NCBI GenBank assembly: GCA_963576565.1
Contig: OY755045.1
Span: 7,995,477-8,059,476 of the forward strand
DNA: 64,000 bases
Origin: Aspidapion aeneum
Taxonomy: Eukaryota > Arthropoda > Insecta > Coleoptera > Brentidae
Direction of reading: 5' to 3'
Below the pieces are notes generated by a model that saw only the letters and a program-made list of their open reading frames with translations, was not told the origin of the DNA and did no database searches. Both the position numbers and the translations under genes were made by a program. The first letter of the stretch is position 1, and the number at the start of each line of letters is the position of its first letter. Below are positions 43,324 through 54,229 of this stretch, one piece after another.

Positions 43324-43331
43324 CTTCTAAG

Positions 43332-43645
43332 CAGTGGCGCACACAGGAAGGTGTCTAGGGGGGGGGGGGGGGTAGGGGGGGGGCTCGAGGCCTCTTGGGG
43401 GTCGACAGTTAAAAAGGGCGCCTCTCAAAAATCGTGCGACCAAAAACAACAAAAAAAAAAGGTTATCATGTCTTTAGCGGGACCGCGACGAACTACGCCG
43501 CTGCTTGGGGGGGACCCGAAGCCTCATGATGTCAAATTTTAAGCTATTGTTTGTGTTTTATCATGAAATATGTAGAAAATATGTAAAAAAATCTAAGGCT
43601 TGAGGGGGCCCGGGCCCCGGGGCCCTCCCCCTGGGTGCGCCCATG
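43332..43645. mobile_element. hAT MITE with perfect 8-bp duplication
   Basis: A 314-bp element. The flanks CTTCTAAG at 43324-43331 and 43646-43653 are identical. The ends are CAGTGGCGCACACAGG and, inverted, CATGGGCGCACCCAGG. Same subfamily as 29576-29843 and 61860-62030. Confidence 0.92.
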
Positions 43646-43756
43646 CTTCTAAGTACCTAAAAGAATTTTAAAAAATGCGAAATTTTGTAAAAAAAATTAA
43701 GTTTATGAAATGTTTGTAAAATTTTCAAATTAAAAATTTTAAAAAATATATTTTAT

Positions 43757-44920
43757 ATGCTGAGAAAGTTAACAGAAGAATACCAAAAGTGGTGGTTAAT
43801 ACACAAAAAAAAGAAGTTCTTCAGTTAAGAAAATTAGTTTTCTTGAAAAAATTATCTTGACCCAAAAGCAAAAGTCTCCGACCAAATTGTTTTCTCTTCA
43901 TCTAAGCAAACCGCTTGTTTTGGGAAAAAAAAATAATTGTCTTGGTAAATTGATTTGGTTTAAAACAAACTGCTTTTCGCGAAGAAAAAGTGGTTTTGAA
44001 GCAAGATATAAAATGTTTTACTAATATTTTCTTAACACAAATAAAGCTTTATTTTGCATCAAGACTTTTAATTTTTTAACTCAAAATATCCGGCATCTCA
44101 AAACGAAAATGGTGATTTATTCCATAATACTAGAACACACAAAACAAGAAGGTTGCCGCTTCCATTCAAAACAAATCAATTTTCTTGGATAAAGACAACT
44201 TTTATTTTTAACGGGTTTTTTTTGTTAAGAAAATATCGTCTTTGTGCATAGGAAAGCAGATTTTTTCTTGGATCAAAGCGATTTGCATTGACTGAAGACA
44301 TTTTTTTCTGTGCAGTGAACGTGGAATCAAGTCAGTTAGAACTAGACAATGGACAAACAATATCTCCATACAATGAATATGTATACTTGGGTGTCACATT
44401 TGATAAGACAGGAACAGACTGTAAAGAACTGGAAAAAAGAATTATAAAAGCAAAAAAGGTTATTGGTTGTCTTAACAGTATTTTATGAAGCATAAGAGAT
44501 ATAAAAAAGAATATAAAATTTAACATATATGAAACAATGGTGAAAAGCACGCTGTTGTATGGAATAGAGACTTGTCGCGTAACAAAAATACAAAGCAAAA
44601 ATGGAAAGTGTCGAAATAGATGCAGTAAGAAGATCAATGAGAATAGCTAGAACAGATCATATAAGAAATGAGATAATAAAAGAAAGAATGGGAATCAAGG
44701 GAAGCATAACGGATGACATCACTAAAAGACAACTGATATGGTACCAAAGCAGGTCCTAGAATGGCAACCAATAGGGCGCAGAAAAAGAGGGCGTCCTAAA
44801 CTAGATTGGCAACAGTCAATTTAAAGACCAATGAGTCAAAAAACCTGACGAAAGATGATTGTCAGGATCAAAGCAGTTGGAGAATAGGCGTCGGACAACG
44901 TAGAAAAACGTTCTAAACAG
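43757..44920 (+). mobile_element. LINE L2 3' fragment, split by a MITE
   Basis: 43757-43800 matches the window start (TGAGAAAGTTAACAGAAGAA). After the insertion it resumes at 44313 with VESSQLELDNGQ, YLGVTFDKTGTDCKELEK, a stop, then TLLYGIETCRV, NEIIKERMGIKGSITDD, a 30-bp-scale deletion near 44744, and GRRKRGRP. Frames are broken repeatedly. Ends near CGTCGGACAACGTAG (44891-44905). Confidence 0.85.
43801..44312. mobile_element. MITE inside LINE L2
   Basis: Approximate ends ACACAAAAAAAAGAAGTTCT and, inverted, CACAGAAAAAAATGTCTTC then AGTCAA. It separates L2 halves that are continuous at 1-200. No ORF or clear duplication. Confidence 0.55.
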
Positions 44921-45270
44921 ACATAGTAGTAGATTTTTTTTAATAATTGAATATTGATGACATATAAAATAATCAAAAATTATTTAGAGCAAAACTTTTT
45001 GACAGAGGGCTAAGCGGTTGAAAACTTTCATAATTTCTGCAGCAAAAAAGTTTTTTTATAAAGCCACTAAAATAAAAGTTTCTAACGCCACACTTTTTTT
45101 TATTTTTTTTAACTGTGATGAAAATTTGGTGTACACATAAAATTAAGATATCTTTTCGACCCACACTTTGCCAATATATGTAAGGTTCAAGTAATTTTAA
45201 TAAAAATAGTATATTACAGAAGCAGTGAGTCATTCATGCGCCGCAGGCGAAAATTTCGTCAAAATTGAGT
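44921..45270. other. No gene recognised
   Basis: AT-rich sequence between LINE L2 and element I1. Confidence 0.3.
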
Positions 45271-45278
45271 GTTTTTCT

Positions 45279-46575
45279 CGCAGCCAACGATAAAGACCGA
45301 TAAGAAAATTGAAAAAAATATTTTGCTGATATATGTGTTTATTATGGATAAAAGAACTGAATCTATAAAATAAAAAATTATACAAAATTTGCACTCTAAT
45401 ATCTTCAGGTACATATATTAGGTACATAATATCGTTAGTAACTTCAAATCTATACAAATCTTTCAAAATTGGACATATCAAACCTAAGCTTTTAGTTTTT
45501 TTAATTTTTCTTTGAGTGTCATCATCTTTGTCTGAGTTCTTATTCAAAGATTTATTAGCAGACACTAAATCATTGTGCTTTTTAATAAAATTATTTTAAA
45601 AAACTTTACATGCCCTTAAACTAATTTTTTCAAGCTTTGACAATAGTTTTTCTCCACAAAAACATTCGCTAGAGTTATCTGAAGAAAAATTTTCAATATA
45701 AAACATTTCACAATAATTTATTAAAAAGAAACAAGTGATTTTGTGAATTATGAGATGGTTTTCCCATTCAATGAACTGAATGTAGTGGTCGTCAATAATT
45801 TTTTGAAAAATTACCCAGCACAAAGTTTAATATCTATTTCAATAAAGTGTAAGTTAACTACCAACTCATGTTCTTTTGAAAGCTGTATCTTACTTTTTAA
45901 ATATTTCACACTACCAGAGAGATTACTATCTGTTAACAATAATTTACAAATCAGCTTTTTAATATTGCGAGAGTGCGCAAGACATATTACCTTAGAATTG
46001 TAAATTGATGTGTATGCACTGGATAACTGGATAAACAAAGATGAAGCCAACATTAAAGTGTATCCACCATATCTTCGATTCTCAGGTTACCTTTTCAAGA
46101 GACCTAATTCTTCAATAAGAAATGAAAACTGAACACATTTTTTAGTCTCACTATCGAAAATGTCACTAAGGATGTCTATTACTTGATCAATCTTATCCAA
46201 GATCTTATCTTTTACCACTACTTTCCCGTTTGCAACATATTAGGTTTCAGTTTTATAGTTGGACCGACAAGGAACAACACTAATTACACGTTCGCGGCAT
46301 TGTGTATCTACCCGTTTATCTTATAAGTATTTTCTTTATAATTTAGTTATTAGCTATTAATTATTTTAACGCAGCCCACTACAGTCTTTTTCGTGGGCTG
46401 CGTTATTTTAATAACTTTGATAAAATTCACATAAAATTCGTGCCCGAATTAAAAAAAAATCGACGTGAACACACACATGTTTTATAATGACAGCGGGCCG
46501 TGAGGCGTTTTTTTGTGGGACTCCTACGGTCACGTGATATTTCCGCGCCCGGGCCGGTCTTTCTCGTGGGCTGCG
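45279..46575 (-). mobile_element. Element I1, possible P-like transposon remnant, 8-bp duplication
   Basis: The ends are CGCAGCCAACGATAAAGACC and, inverted, CGCAGCCCACGAGAAAGACC. The flanks GTTTTTCT (45271-45278) and ATTTTTCT (46576-46583) match at seven of eight. The minus strand encodes MLASSLFIQLSSAYTSIYNS, KVICLAHSRNIKKLICKLL, LLTDSNLSGSVKYLKSKIQL and, separately, FSSDNSSECFCGEKLLSKLE. The layout YT..AxxLxxxSxxAYxxxxxxxxxxLPHPRxI resembles the middle of P/THAP9-type transposases, a weak resemblance. The frame is broken between pieces. I2 at 52097-53363 is an inverted copy. A subterminal hairpin lies at 46372-46404. Confidence 0.65.
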
Positions 46576-46583
46576 ATTTTTCT

Positions 46584-47099
46584 CATAAATTTCTGAATTT
46601 AGCTATACAAATAAAACTGACTGTTTGGAGTACTGGAGTTTCAAATACAGGTCGGAGCAAATCACCCCTCAAAAAAATAATTTAGAATAATAAGATTTGT
46701 AAATTTTTTAAATAAACCTATTTATTTTTAGAATATAAATCAAAAACTCATGACAACCAAGGTGGTCCCGTGAGAGAAATAGGTAAGCGTCTAAGAAAAA
46801 CATAAGAAGTACTTAACTAAAATGGTACTATGGCACTTTCGTGTTACAGACACCTATCTATATTGCCAAGGTATTAACTTAATTTAAAATACAGGGGTAT
46901 TTTAAATGATGGACTAAATGTCAACAGGTGGTAAGAAACGCCAAAAGACAAAAAAAAATCTATATTATGTTGCATCAAACTTTTTTGTCTTTGCTAATTT
47001 AAAAAAAATTTTTTTTTGATTTTTTTGTAATTTCTGTAAAACGTACAACATACAATCGAAAATTTATGACATTTTGAATTACAACAAAAGTAATGATGA
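46584..47099. other. No gene recognised
   Basis: AT-rich, no landmark shared with other parts of the window. Confidence 0.3.
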
Positions 47100-48055
47100 T
47101 GAAACCAATTTTTCAAACAATGATAGCTTCTGGTATACCGACGGATTCAAAATGCCATCAGGTGTTTGATCTGGAGTTGTTAGTATCCAAGAAAAAGTCG
47201 AGATTAAACATAGTCTCGGCTAATTGGCTACTATATTTCAGGCCGAACCCGTACCTATTGAACTGTGGTGGATTACTAACCACGAATGGACCAACAGGAC
47301 AATAAAAACCTTCTCCGACAGTCAAGCAGCCTTAAAAGCGCTTGATTCCTATCTATCTAGGTCTTATCGAGAACCGCGAGGATCTGCAGGGACTCGCTGA
47401 TTGCGCTTGGTAGCGCTAATAATTAGTATGGATACCAGGGCATTCTGGGCACGAGGGAAATGAGGCCGCAGATCAGGCAGCGAGGGAAGCGGCATCTGCC
47501 GAATTTTTCGGCCCCGAACCAGCCCTGGGAATATCATACAATGCTGCTAACTTAACCATATTGAAATGGATGAAGAACAACTTCCAACAATACTGGATGA
47601 ATATACCAGAACTCGCTCACTCTAAAGAGTTCATTAAAAGACTAAGAGTACCCATGCACAGAATGGGAATAACAGAAGAGACCGAATGTAGACTCTGTAT
47701 AGAGGATAAAGAAACAGTAAGACATGTATAGTTCATATCATTATTTTTGAGACAACTATTTGCAACTTTTTTTCGTTGGCCTATGCTTTTTGTTATGGTA
47801 AACAGCTGATAACTGTCAAAAAGTTATCTCAAAAATTATGATATAGATTGTGCGAATGTCCGGCTATTGCACGTTTGCATCAAAATATTTTCGGTAAACC
47901 TCAGATTGATTCAGAAGATCTGAACAGTGTCTTACCCAAACTTTTTGGAGGATTAGGCATACAGTGGTGAGAAACCACTCAAAAGTGAGCCACAATAGAC
48001 CCACTGGTGGTCGCAGTGGAAGGGCTGCAAGGCCCACTCACATATCAATCATATA
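47100..48055 (+). mobile_element. LINE RNase H domain and C-terminus, split by a MITE
   Basis: Pieces of an RNase H domain in changing frames: WYTDGFKMPSGV (47134, catalytic Asp), IFQAEPVPIELWWITNHEW (catalytic Glu region), TFSDSQAALKALDSYLSRS (catalytic Asp) and WIPGHSGHEGNEAADQAARE (last catalytic block). Then RLRVPMHRMGITEETECRLC and DKETVRHV reach the MITE, and CECPAIARLHQNIFGKPQI with LPKLFGGLGIQW follows it. Cys and His spacing fits the zinc-knuckle tail of Jockey/R1/I-type ORF2. A different lineage from L1 and L2, which lack RNase H. Confidence 0.85.
47733..47849. mobile_element. Small MITE inside LINE RNase H segment
   Basis: ATCATTATTTTTGAGACAAC at the left is inverted at the right (GTTATCTCAAAAATTATGAT). 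About 117 bp. It falls exactly between RHV and CECPAIA of the LINE. Confidence 0.75.
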
Positions 48056-48065
48056 TATAATTTTT

Positions 48066-49235
48066 TCGGTTTCACAACGTTCTACGTCTTCCGATACCCA
48101 ATCTCCACTCGTTTCTGTTTGCCCATAATTCATCATCTAGGCCTCTTATTCTTATTTCACTGTCTATTCCCTTTCTCCAGCTTCTCCTTGGCCGTCCTCG
48201 TTTTCTTCGGCCAGTTGGTTTCCATTGTAGTATTTGTTAAGGTAGTCTTTCATCATTCATTATTTGTACATGTCCGTACCACACCAGTTGTTTTGTTCTT
48301 ATATCATCCACTAAAGTATGTTCACCCACTGTCATAATTTCTCTTTTTCTTTGATTTGTAACTCTTTCTCTTTTTGATTTCCTTGTTGCTCTTCTCAAAT
48401 AGTCCATCTCCGTAGCGGAAAGCATTTTTTCTGTTCTATACTTGATTGGCCATACCTCTGAGCCGTATGTAATAATACTTTTTACAATTGTGTTATATAT
48501 AAGCTTTTTGTTATGTTTTGATATACTTTGGTCTCAAATTATTCCATTTAATAAAGTTATTGCTTTTCTTCCTTGTACGTTTCGATCTTTTATAGCTTTG
48601 TCTACTGTTTCGTCAGCTGTAATTTTTAGACCTAAGTATTTATACTCATCACAGGACTGAATTCCCTGCCCGGTATTTAAGATTAGATCCTGTTTCATTC
48701 CACCGATACACATATACTCTGCCTTATTGAGATTAACCTCTAGTCCCCACTTATTGTACTCTTCTATTAGTTTCCGTGTCATATATTCGAGGTCGTCACA
48801 ATCCTGAGCCACTACTATCTGATCATCGGCGAAACATAAAGTATTCAAGGTGGTTTCGTCCAACGGAATTCCGATACTTTGGCATTTTCTCTTCCATACT
48901 TTAAGGCCTTGTTCCAAGTATATCTTGAAGAGCGTAGGCGAGATACAGCAACCTTGTTTAAGACCTTTATTTACTTGAAAGCCTTTGGTTAGTTTTGCTT
49001 TTATTTTAACTTTTGCCTTACTATTGCGGTATAACTCTTTGATGGCCTAAATCTTTGTGTTTTCCAACGCCTTCCAAAGTAGATTTAGTGGTATACTATC
49101 ATATGCCTTCTGCAAATCGACGTAAAGCGGATGCAGCTCTTGTCCGTATGCCATTTTCTATTCAATAACTTGGGTTATACAAAAGAGATGATCTGAAGTC
49201 GATCTACCCGCCCTGAAACCAGCTTGTTCTTCCAA
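48066..49235 (-). mobile_element. LINE L1, longest 3' copy, minus strand
   Basis: Reading down from 49235: QAGFRAGRST, a stop in the IE*KMAYGQELH segment, LYVDLQKAYDSIPLNLLWK, KGLKQGCCISPTLFKIYLE, then ORF 48917-48534 with LCFADDQIVVAQDCDDLEY and LEVNLNKAEYMCIGG, ended by TGA where TGG (Trp) stands in other copies. The C-terminal RTKQLVWYGHVQIMNDERLP is at 48290-48237, and the tail is at about 48066 next to ATATATAT. Dead. Confidence 0.9.
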
Positions 49236-49842
49236 TCATCATCATTGAAAATCCAACATTTTGAAAACAAAGGAGTATTTAAAAATATAAAAAGTAGTAC
49301 TCACAATTTCCAAGTAGCAATATCTCGCAGAAACCACACATATGCATCTGGCTACACAAACAGACAAACACACATACTCACTCGCACTTGTATAAGCTTA
49401 TACATCTCAGTTATTTATAAGTCTAGTATATTAAATTGTCAGATGCTTATTATGACACCATATAGGTATGCTACACATGGTATGACTTCGTGGTATGGGA
49501 TTTATTTTTCTTCTGCCTACCACTTATAGCTGGTGAGGTTTATTAAGATGAGAGTGTTTGTGATTTATTTTGGTTTTGGGATAGTTTTTGAATACCAATT
49601 CTTTGAAAGATAGTTCTTCGGATAATTATTCTTCACAATCTTAGTTTTCTAGCGAATATTTAGTTAGAAACAAAGTTTCGGACTTTCATTGTCTTTATTT
49701 ATTTTAAACTACGTTTCGGTTAGTAAGTATCTCTAACCGTTTTCAAGTATAAACTAAACAATCCAGTCTACAAGCCACTACTTATACTACTTGGTATGCA
49801 GTCAGGTGTGACGGTCCGCTCTCTTTTAATCCTAAAGCGGGG
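49236..49842. other. No gene recognised
   Basis: Includes CGGTTAGTAAGTATCTCTAA then CCG (49727-49749), a small hairpin of a kind common in insect repeats. No coding motif. Confidence 0.35.
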
Positions 49843-49846
49843 TCTA

Positions 49847-51088
49847 CACATAAAGTTTTGCCTGACGTTTTACTTGGTCAGGTAAAACGGATCAGGCAAA
49901 ACATTTTGTGTAGACAATAAAACGTACGTTTTGCCTGAACTGAACAGGACTGAAGTCGGACCTGTTGAACTGATCGGTAGAGGGTTTGTTTCCGGTACGT
50001 CAGTTTTAGCGGCATTTCTTGTGGTAGTGCATACAATTTTAATTCCTTTCGAGTGCAACTTAGAAGTTGGCATATGAACCGTCCGACATTAGATAAGATA
50101 ATTTTTTAGGAAATCAAACAGGTTATTGTCTTCCTCCACTAATTTTTAATTTGTTTTAAACAAATAGTCCCGACATGTTTCGTAAGCAGAAATTTACATC
50201 TTCAGGGGACATTACCAAAGTAAATCAGCAAAACATTTTGAAAAACTGGTTAAAAAACTATGTTTAGCTACTGAAACGGTTAAGTCATAGACATTTAAAA
50301 CAAAAAACATTATTGACAAAAGCAGTGCTTCCTTCATGGTGTATCAAAAACTGATCTAAAAACGTACGTTAAAACTATCAAGTGTGTACGCTAGTCTTTC
50401 AACCGTCATACCAGGGCTATCAAAATGGACGGGCCACGATCCTCCACTTTGTTGACGTCACATCCGGGGCTGATTTTTTTTTTGATGGTCACGTTACGAC
50501 ACAGCTGATTGTCTTTAAAATATTGAAGTTGGAATGACGGTTCTTGGATATTTGATTTTTTAAAAAATAAAGCCGTTTTTGAGATTGTTTTTACTTTATT
50601 CTGGCAGAACAATTTTTTTTTAATGTATAGTAAGCCCTAATTTTTCATAGCCGCTTCATTAGCTCACACAAAAATTAAGTTTAAAGCAGAAGCGAATGTG
50701 ACAATCACATATGACAAAGTCAAATACATGTCAAATATAACAGTTGGCATGTGGTACATGGCGGGTAATTTGAATTCAAAATAAGGAATGCTAAATCTTG
50801 AAGATTTTAACCTTTTAATCATGTTGCTTCCTTACAAACCTTTGGTGGAATATCGGAATGGTGTCTGAGAATATTTCACTGAAATTTTGCGGAAATCTGT
50901 AGTGCCATTTTGAAAATATCATAAAAAAACGTCTGACCTCCCATAAGACCCAATGTAAAATTCAGCCCCGGGAGAACAGCTGATTTTTTCAGGGTCGTGG
51001 CCTCTATTTTTGTGTTGGCCTTGGTCGTACTTGACCCTTTTGACTGATAGGCAAGACGTAAGGTAAAATGTTATGTCTAGACCGGGCT
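49847..51088. mobile_element. TIR element G, copy 2, interrupted by element H
   Basis: Collinear with 31301-31939: AAGCGGGGTCTACACATAAA at the left, AGACCGGGCTT at the right, and CAACCGTCATA|CTTGACCCTTTTG around the insertion point of H. About 90% similar by eye. Confidence 0.78.
50411..51024. mobile_element. TIR element 'H' inside G copy 2, 5-bp imperfect duplication
   Basis: The ends are CCAGGGCTATCAAAATGGAC and, inverted, CCAAGGCCAACACAAAAATA, each followed closely by GGCCACGA. The flanks are TCATA (50406-50410) and TCGTA (51025-51029). Part of it (50450-50680) recurs inverted at 62945-63125. No ORF recognised. Confidence 0.7.
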
Positions 51089-51094
51089 TAAGAC

Positions 51095-52080
51095 GCCTGT
51101 TTTCCTTAAAAATGTTTGGTATATCCGTGCTTGGTAGACTGAAAACTTCTTTATTTTGCAGCTTCAATAATCTTTCGTTTTCGTCATTGCGACTCCTTAT
51201 GCAAAACTTTAGCTTCAAACCATTGAATCCTGTGTTTATTTGACCATGCATGATTCGCTAAACCGGAGGCAAAAGTGTGGTTCAATAAATACGTCATCAA
51301 TTGGTGACGTTTCATTTCTATATTTTCCAATTTATGGGCGTTATCCGATGAAATACCGTTCACAGAGGTGTAAATTGAGATTTTATTGTCAATATTTTAG
51401 TAAAAACTAAGTAAACTTAAGAAACAATGTCTCAATTAAAAAACAAAATTTTAACATTGATTTTTTAATATTGATTTTTTAGCTTAACGTCAAAAATTTA
51501 CATAACATGTGTCATTTTAGAAATAGTTTCAAAACGAGCTTTTACCTCGTTTCAAAACATGACACATGTTATGTAATTTTTTGACGTTTAGCTGAAAAAT
51601 CAATATTAAAAAATCAATGTTAAAATTTTGTTTTTACTAAAATATTGACAATACATTCACAATTTACACCTCTGTGAACGGTATTTCATCGTATAACGGC
51701 CACAAATTCGAAAAAATGGATATTAAACGTCACCAATTGATGACGTATTTTTTGAACCACACTGTTTCAAAACATATAGCACGAAAATTCGCCTTTTTAG
51801 ATGTTCATTCAGTGTAACCTGAAAATTGCGTTTTGTTTCACCTACATATGAATTACCACACTCACACGGGCTTTGGTAAATACATTCCTCATTATTTGAG
51901 GGATTTTCTGGTTTTGCTTTAGTTACAAAACTCCTTATCGTATTTTCTGATGAAAATTACACAGATCTGTTTGTTATGATTTTAGTTTTAGTGTAGTTCA
52001 TATTTAAGCCTATCTATTATAACTAAATATCGAAGACCCTCCCTAATAGAAATATCTGAGCTGAGTGCACCACTGGGCAT
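51095..52080 (-). pseudogene. Penelope-like element GIY-YIG endonuclease remnant
   Basis: On the minus strand, 51920-51764 gives SNNEECIYQSPCECGNSYVG, ETKRNFQVTLNEHLKRR, which matches the GIY-YIG domain of Penelope-like retroelements (Y..PC.CG..YVGETKR and EH). After the inserted foldback MITE the frame resumes at 51245-51140 with HAWSNKHRIQWFEAKVLHKE, a stop, then RKRKIIEAAK, the conserved H.W...H.I.W...KVL.KE segment that follows. The upstream RT is not in the window. GIY-YIG would nick target DNA for integration; this copy is dead. Confidence 0.8.
51276..51763. mobile_element. Foldback MITE 'O' inside the Penelope-like remnant
   Basis: A near-complete palindrome of about 485 bp: GTGTGGTTCAATAAATACGT and CATCAATTGGTGACGTTT at the left are mirrored at the right, as are TTTACACCTCTGTGAACGG and CATAACATGTGTCAT near the middle (axis about 51525). 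No ORF. Confidence 0.82.
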
Positions 52081-52096
52081 GCACTTATATGGTCAC

Positions 52097-53363
52097 CCGC
52101 AGCCCACGAGAAAGACCGGCCCGGGCGCGGAAATATCACGTGACCGTAGGAGGCTCACAAAAAAACGCCTCACTGCCCGCTGTCATTATAAACCATGTGT
52201 GTTTTCAGATTTGGAATGTTTGTTTACGTCGATTTTTTTTTAATTCGGGCATGAATTTTATGTGAATTTTATAAAAGTTATTAAAATAACGCAGCCCACG
52301 AAAAAGACAGTAGTGGGCTGAGTTAAAATAATTAATGGCTAATGAGAAAATTATAAAGAAAATACCTATAAGATAAACAATGCCGCAAACGGGTAATTAG
52401 TGTTGTTCCTAGTCGGTCCAACTATAAAACTGAAACCTAATATGTTGCAAACGGGAAAGAAGTGGTAAAAGATAAGATCTTGGATAAGATTGACCAAGTA
52501 ATAGACATCCTTAGTGACATTTTCGATAGTGAGGGTGAAAAATGTGTTCAGTTGTCATTTCTTATTGAACAATTAGGTCTCTTGAAATGGTAACCTGAGA
52601 ATCGAAGATATTGTGGATACACTTTAATGTTGGCTTCATCTTTGTTTATCCAGTCATCCAGTGCATACACGTCAATTTACAATTCTAAGGTAATATGTCT
52701 TCCGCACCCTCGCAATATTAAAATACTGATTTGTAAAATATTGTTAACAGATAGTAATCTCTCTGGTAGTGTGAAATATTTAAAAAGTAAGATACAGCTT
52801 TTAAAAGAACATGAGTTGGTAGTTAACTTACACTTTAATGAAATATATATTAAACTTTGTGCTGAATAATTTTTCAAAAAATTATTGACAACCACTACAT
52901 TCAGTTCATTGAATGTGAAAACCATCTCACTTATTCACAAAATCACTTGTATCTTTTTAATAAATTATTGTGAAATGTTTTATATTGAAAATTTTTCTTC
53001 AGATAACTCTAGCGAGTGTTTTTGTGGAGAAAAACTATTGTGAAAGCTTGAAAAAATTAGTTTAAGGGCATGTAAGTTTTTTAAAATAATTTTATTAAAA
53101 AGCACAATGATTTAGTGTCTGCTAATAAATCTTTGAATAAGAACTCAGACAAAGATGATGACACAAAAATTAAAAAACTAAAAGCTTAGGTTTGATATGT
53201 CCAATTTTGAAAGACTTTTTGTTCATTTATTTAAATTGTGTAAAAACATATAATATATTAAGCAATACAAATAAGAATCCTGGGACTCCTAAGATCACGT
53301 GACCGCCGACTTGCTTATAACCTTCTTATAACGCACCATGGCCGGTCTTTATCGTTGGCTGCG
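52097..53363 (+). mobile_element. Element I2, inverted copy of I1, perfect 8-bp duplication
   Basis: The flanks ATGGTCAC at 52089-52096 and 53364-53371 are identical. The ends are CCGCAGCCCACGAGAAAG and, inverted, CGCAGCCAACGATAAAGACC. The plus strand encodes MLASSLFIQSSSAYTSIYNS (52627), KVICLPHPRNIKILICKILL and LTDSNLSGSVKYLKSKIQLL, with LPHPRNI better preserved than in I1. Downstream FSSDNSSECFCGEKLL is in another frame. Transposase identity is tentative, as for I1. Confidence 0.7.
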
Positions 53364-53371
53364 ATGGTCAC

Positions 53372-53754
53372 CTACAAAAAATTTGCCATTGCACAAATAT
53401 TATATGTCTCAAAGTTCAACTAAGCAATTTCTCATGCAAAAAACGTCGAATTTAAATGCAGAAGGCTGGTTTGTTGAATCTTCACATAAATTTCGTTTAC
53501 GTTGAAGATCTAGATCTTCAAAAAGATAGAAGACGTTTCGTTAGTCATTTGTTTTTCAGAATCTGATCAAATTAAATAAAAGCATCTCGCGCAGCTAGTC
53601 ATGGCCAACCCAGATTTTTCGCTAAGATATTCTAAATTTTATAGAAAGTTGTACGGAATTTCCGGAAAAACATTGCGGTTTTTTTCGTAAATTCCCACGG
53701 ATTATTTTTTAAGTAGAGATAAAGAAACTTCCTATATTTATATTATTATTATAA
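53372..53754. other. No gene recognised
   Basis: AT-rich, non-repetitive by eye. Confidence 0.3.
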
Positions 53755-54142
53755 TTAAATAATCATAACAAAAACATTTCATGTAAAAAAAAGCCAAGTA
53801 CGCGAAAATGGCATTCCGTAAAAAGAATTGAGATAAAAGTAAAGCCAAGTTTTCCAATACAAATTTCAAAATGAAAGGTTCTTACTAGTTTGGAAATGTT
53901 TTTTTAAACTTTGCTATTACAGCCAAACTTCTTTATGTTCAATTTAGCACTGTGCCTAAGAGTCATTTACAGCCGTAATAGCCAAGTTTAGAAAAATATT
54001 TCCAAACTAGTAAGAACCTTTCATTTTGAAATTTGTATTGGAAAACTTGGCTTTACTTTTATCACAATTCTTTTTACGAAATGCCATTTTTGAGTACTTG
54101 GCTTTTTTTTACATGAAATGTTTTTGTTATGATTTCACTTCT
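53755..54142. mobile_element. Foldback MITE 'J'
   Basis: Arms of about 175 bp: ATCATAACAAAAACATTTCA, CATTCCGTAAAAAGAATT, CAATACAAATTTCAAAATGA and GGTTCTTACTAGTTTGGAAA are all mirrored from 53975 on. Loop about 70 bp. One arm alone recurs at 32795-32912. Confidence 0.85.
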
Positions 54143-54229
54143 TTTTTAAAGGAATTGGATAATACTTAATTTTTAAAGTAGTAAAATATGCGGAATATTG
54201 TTCAAAACTTTTGTAATGCCTTACTTAAA

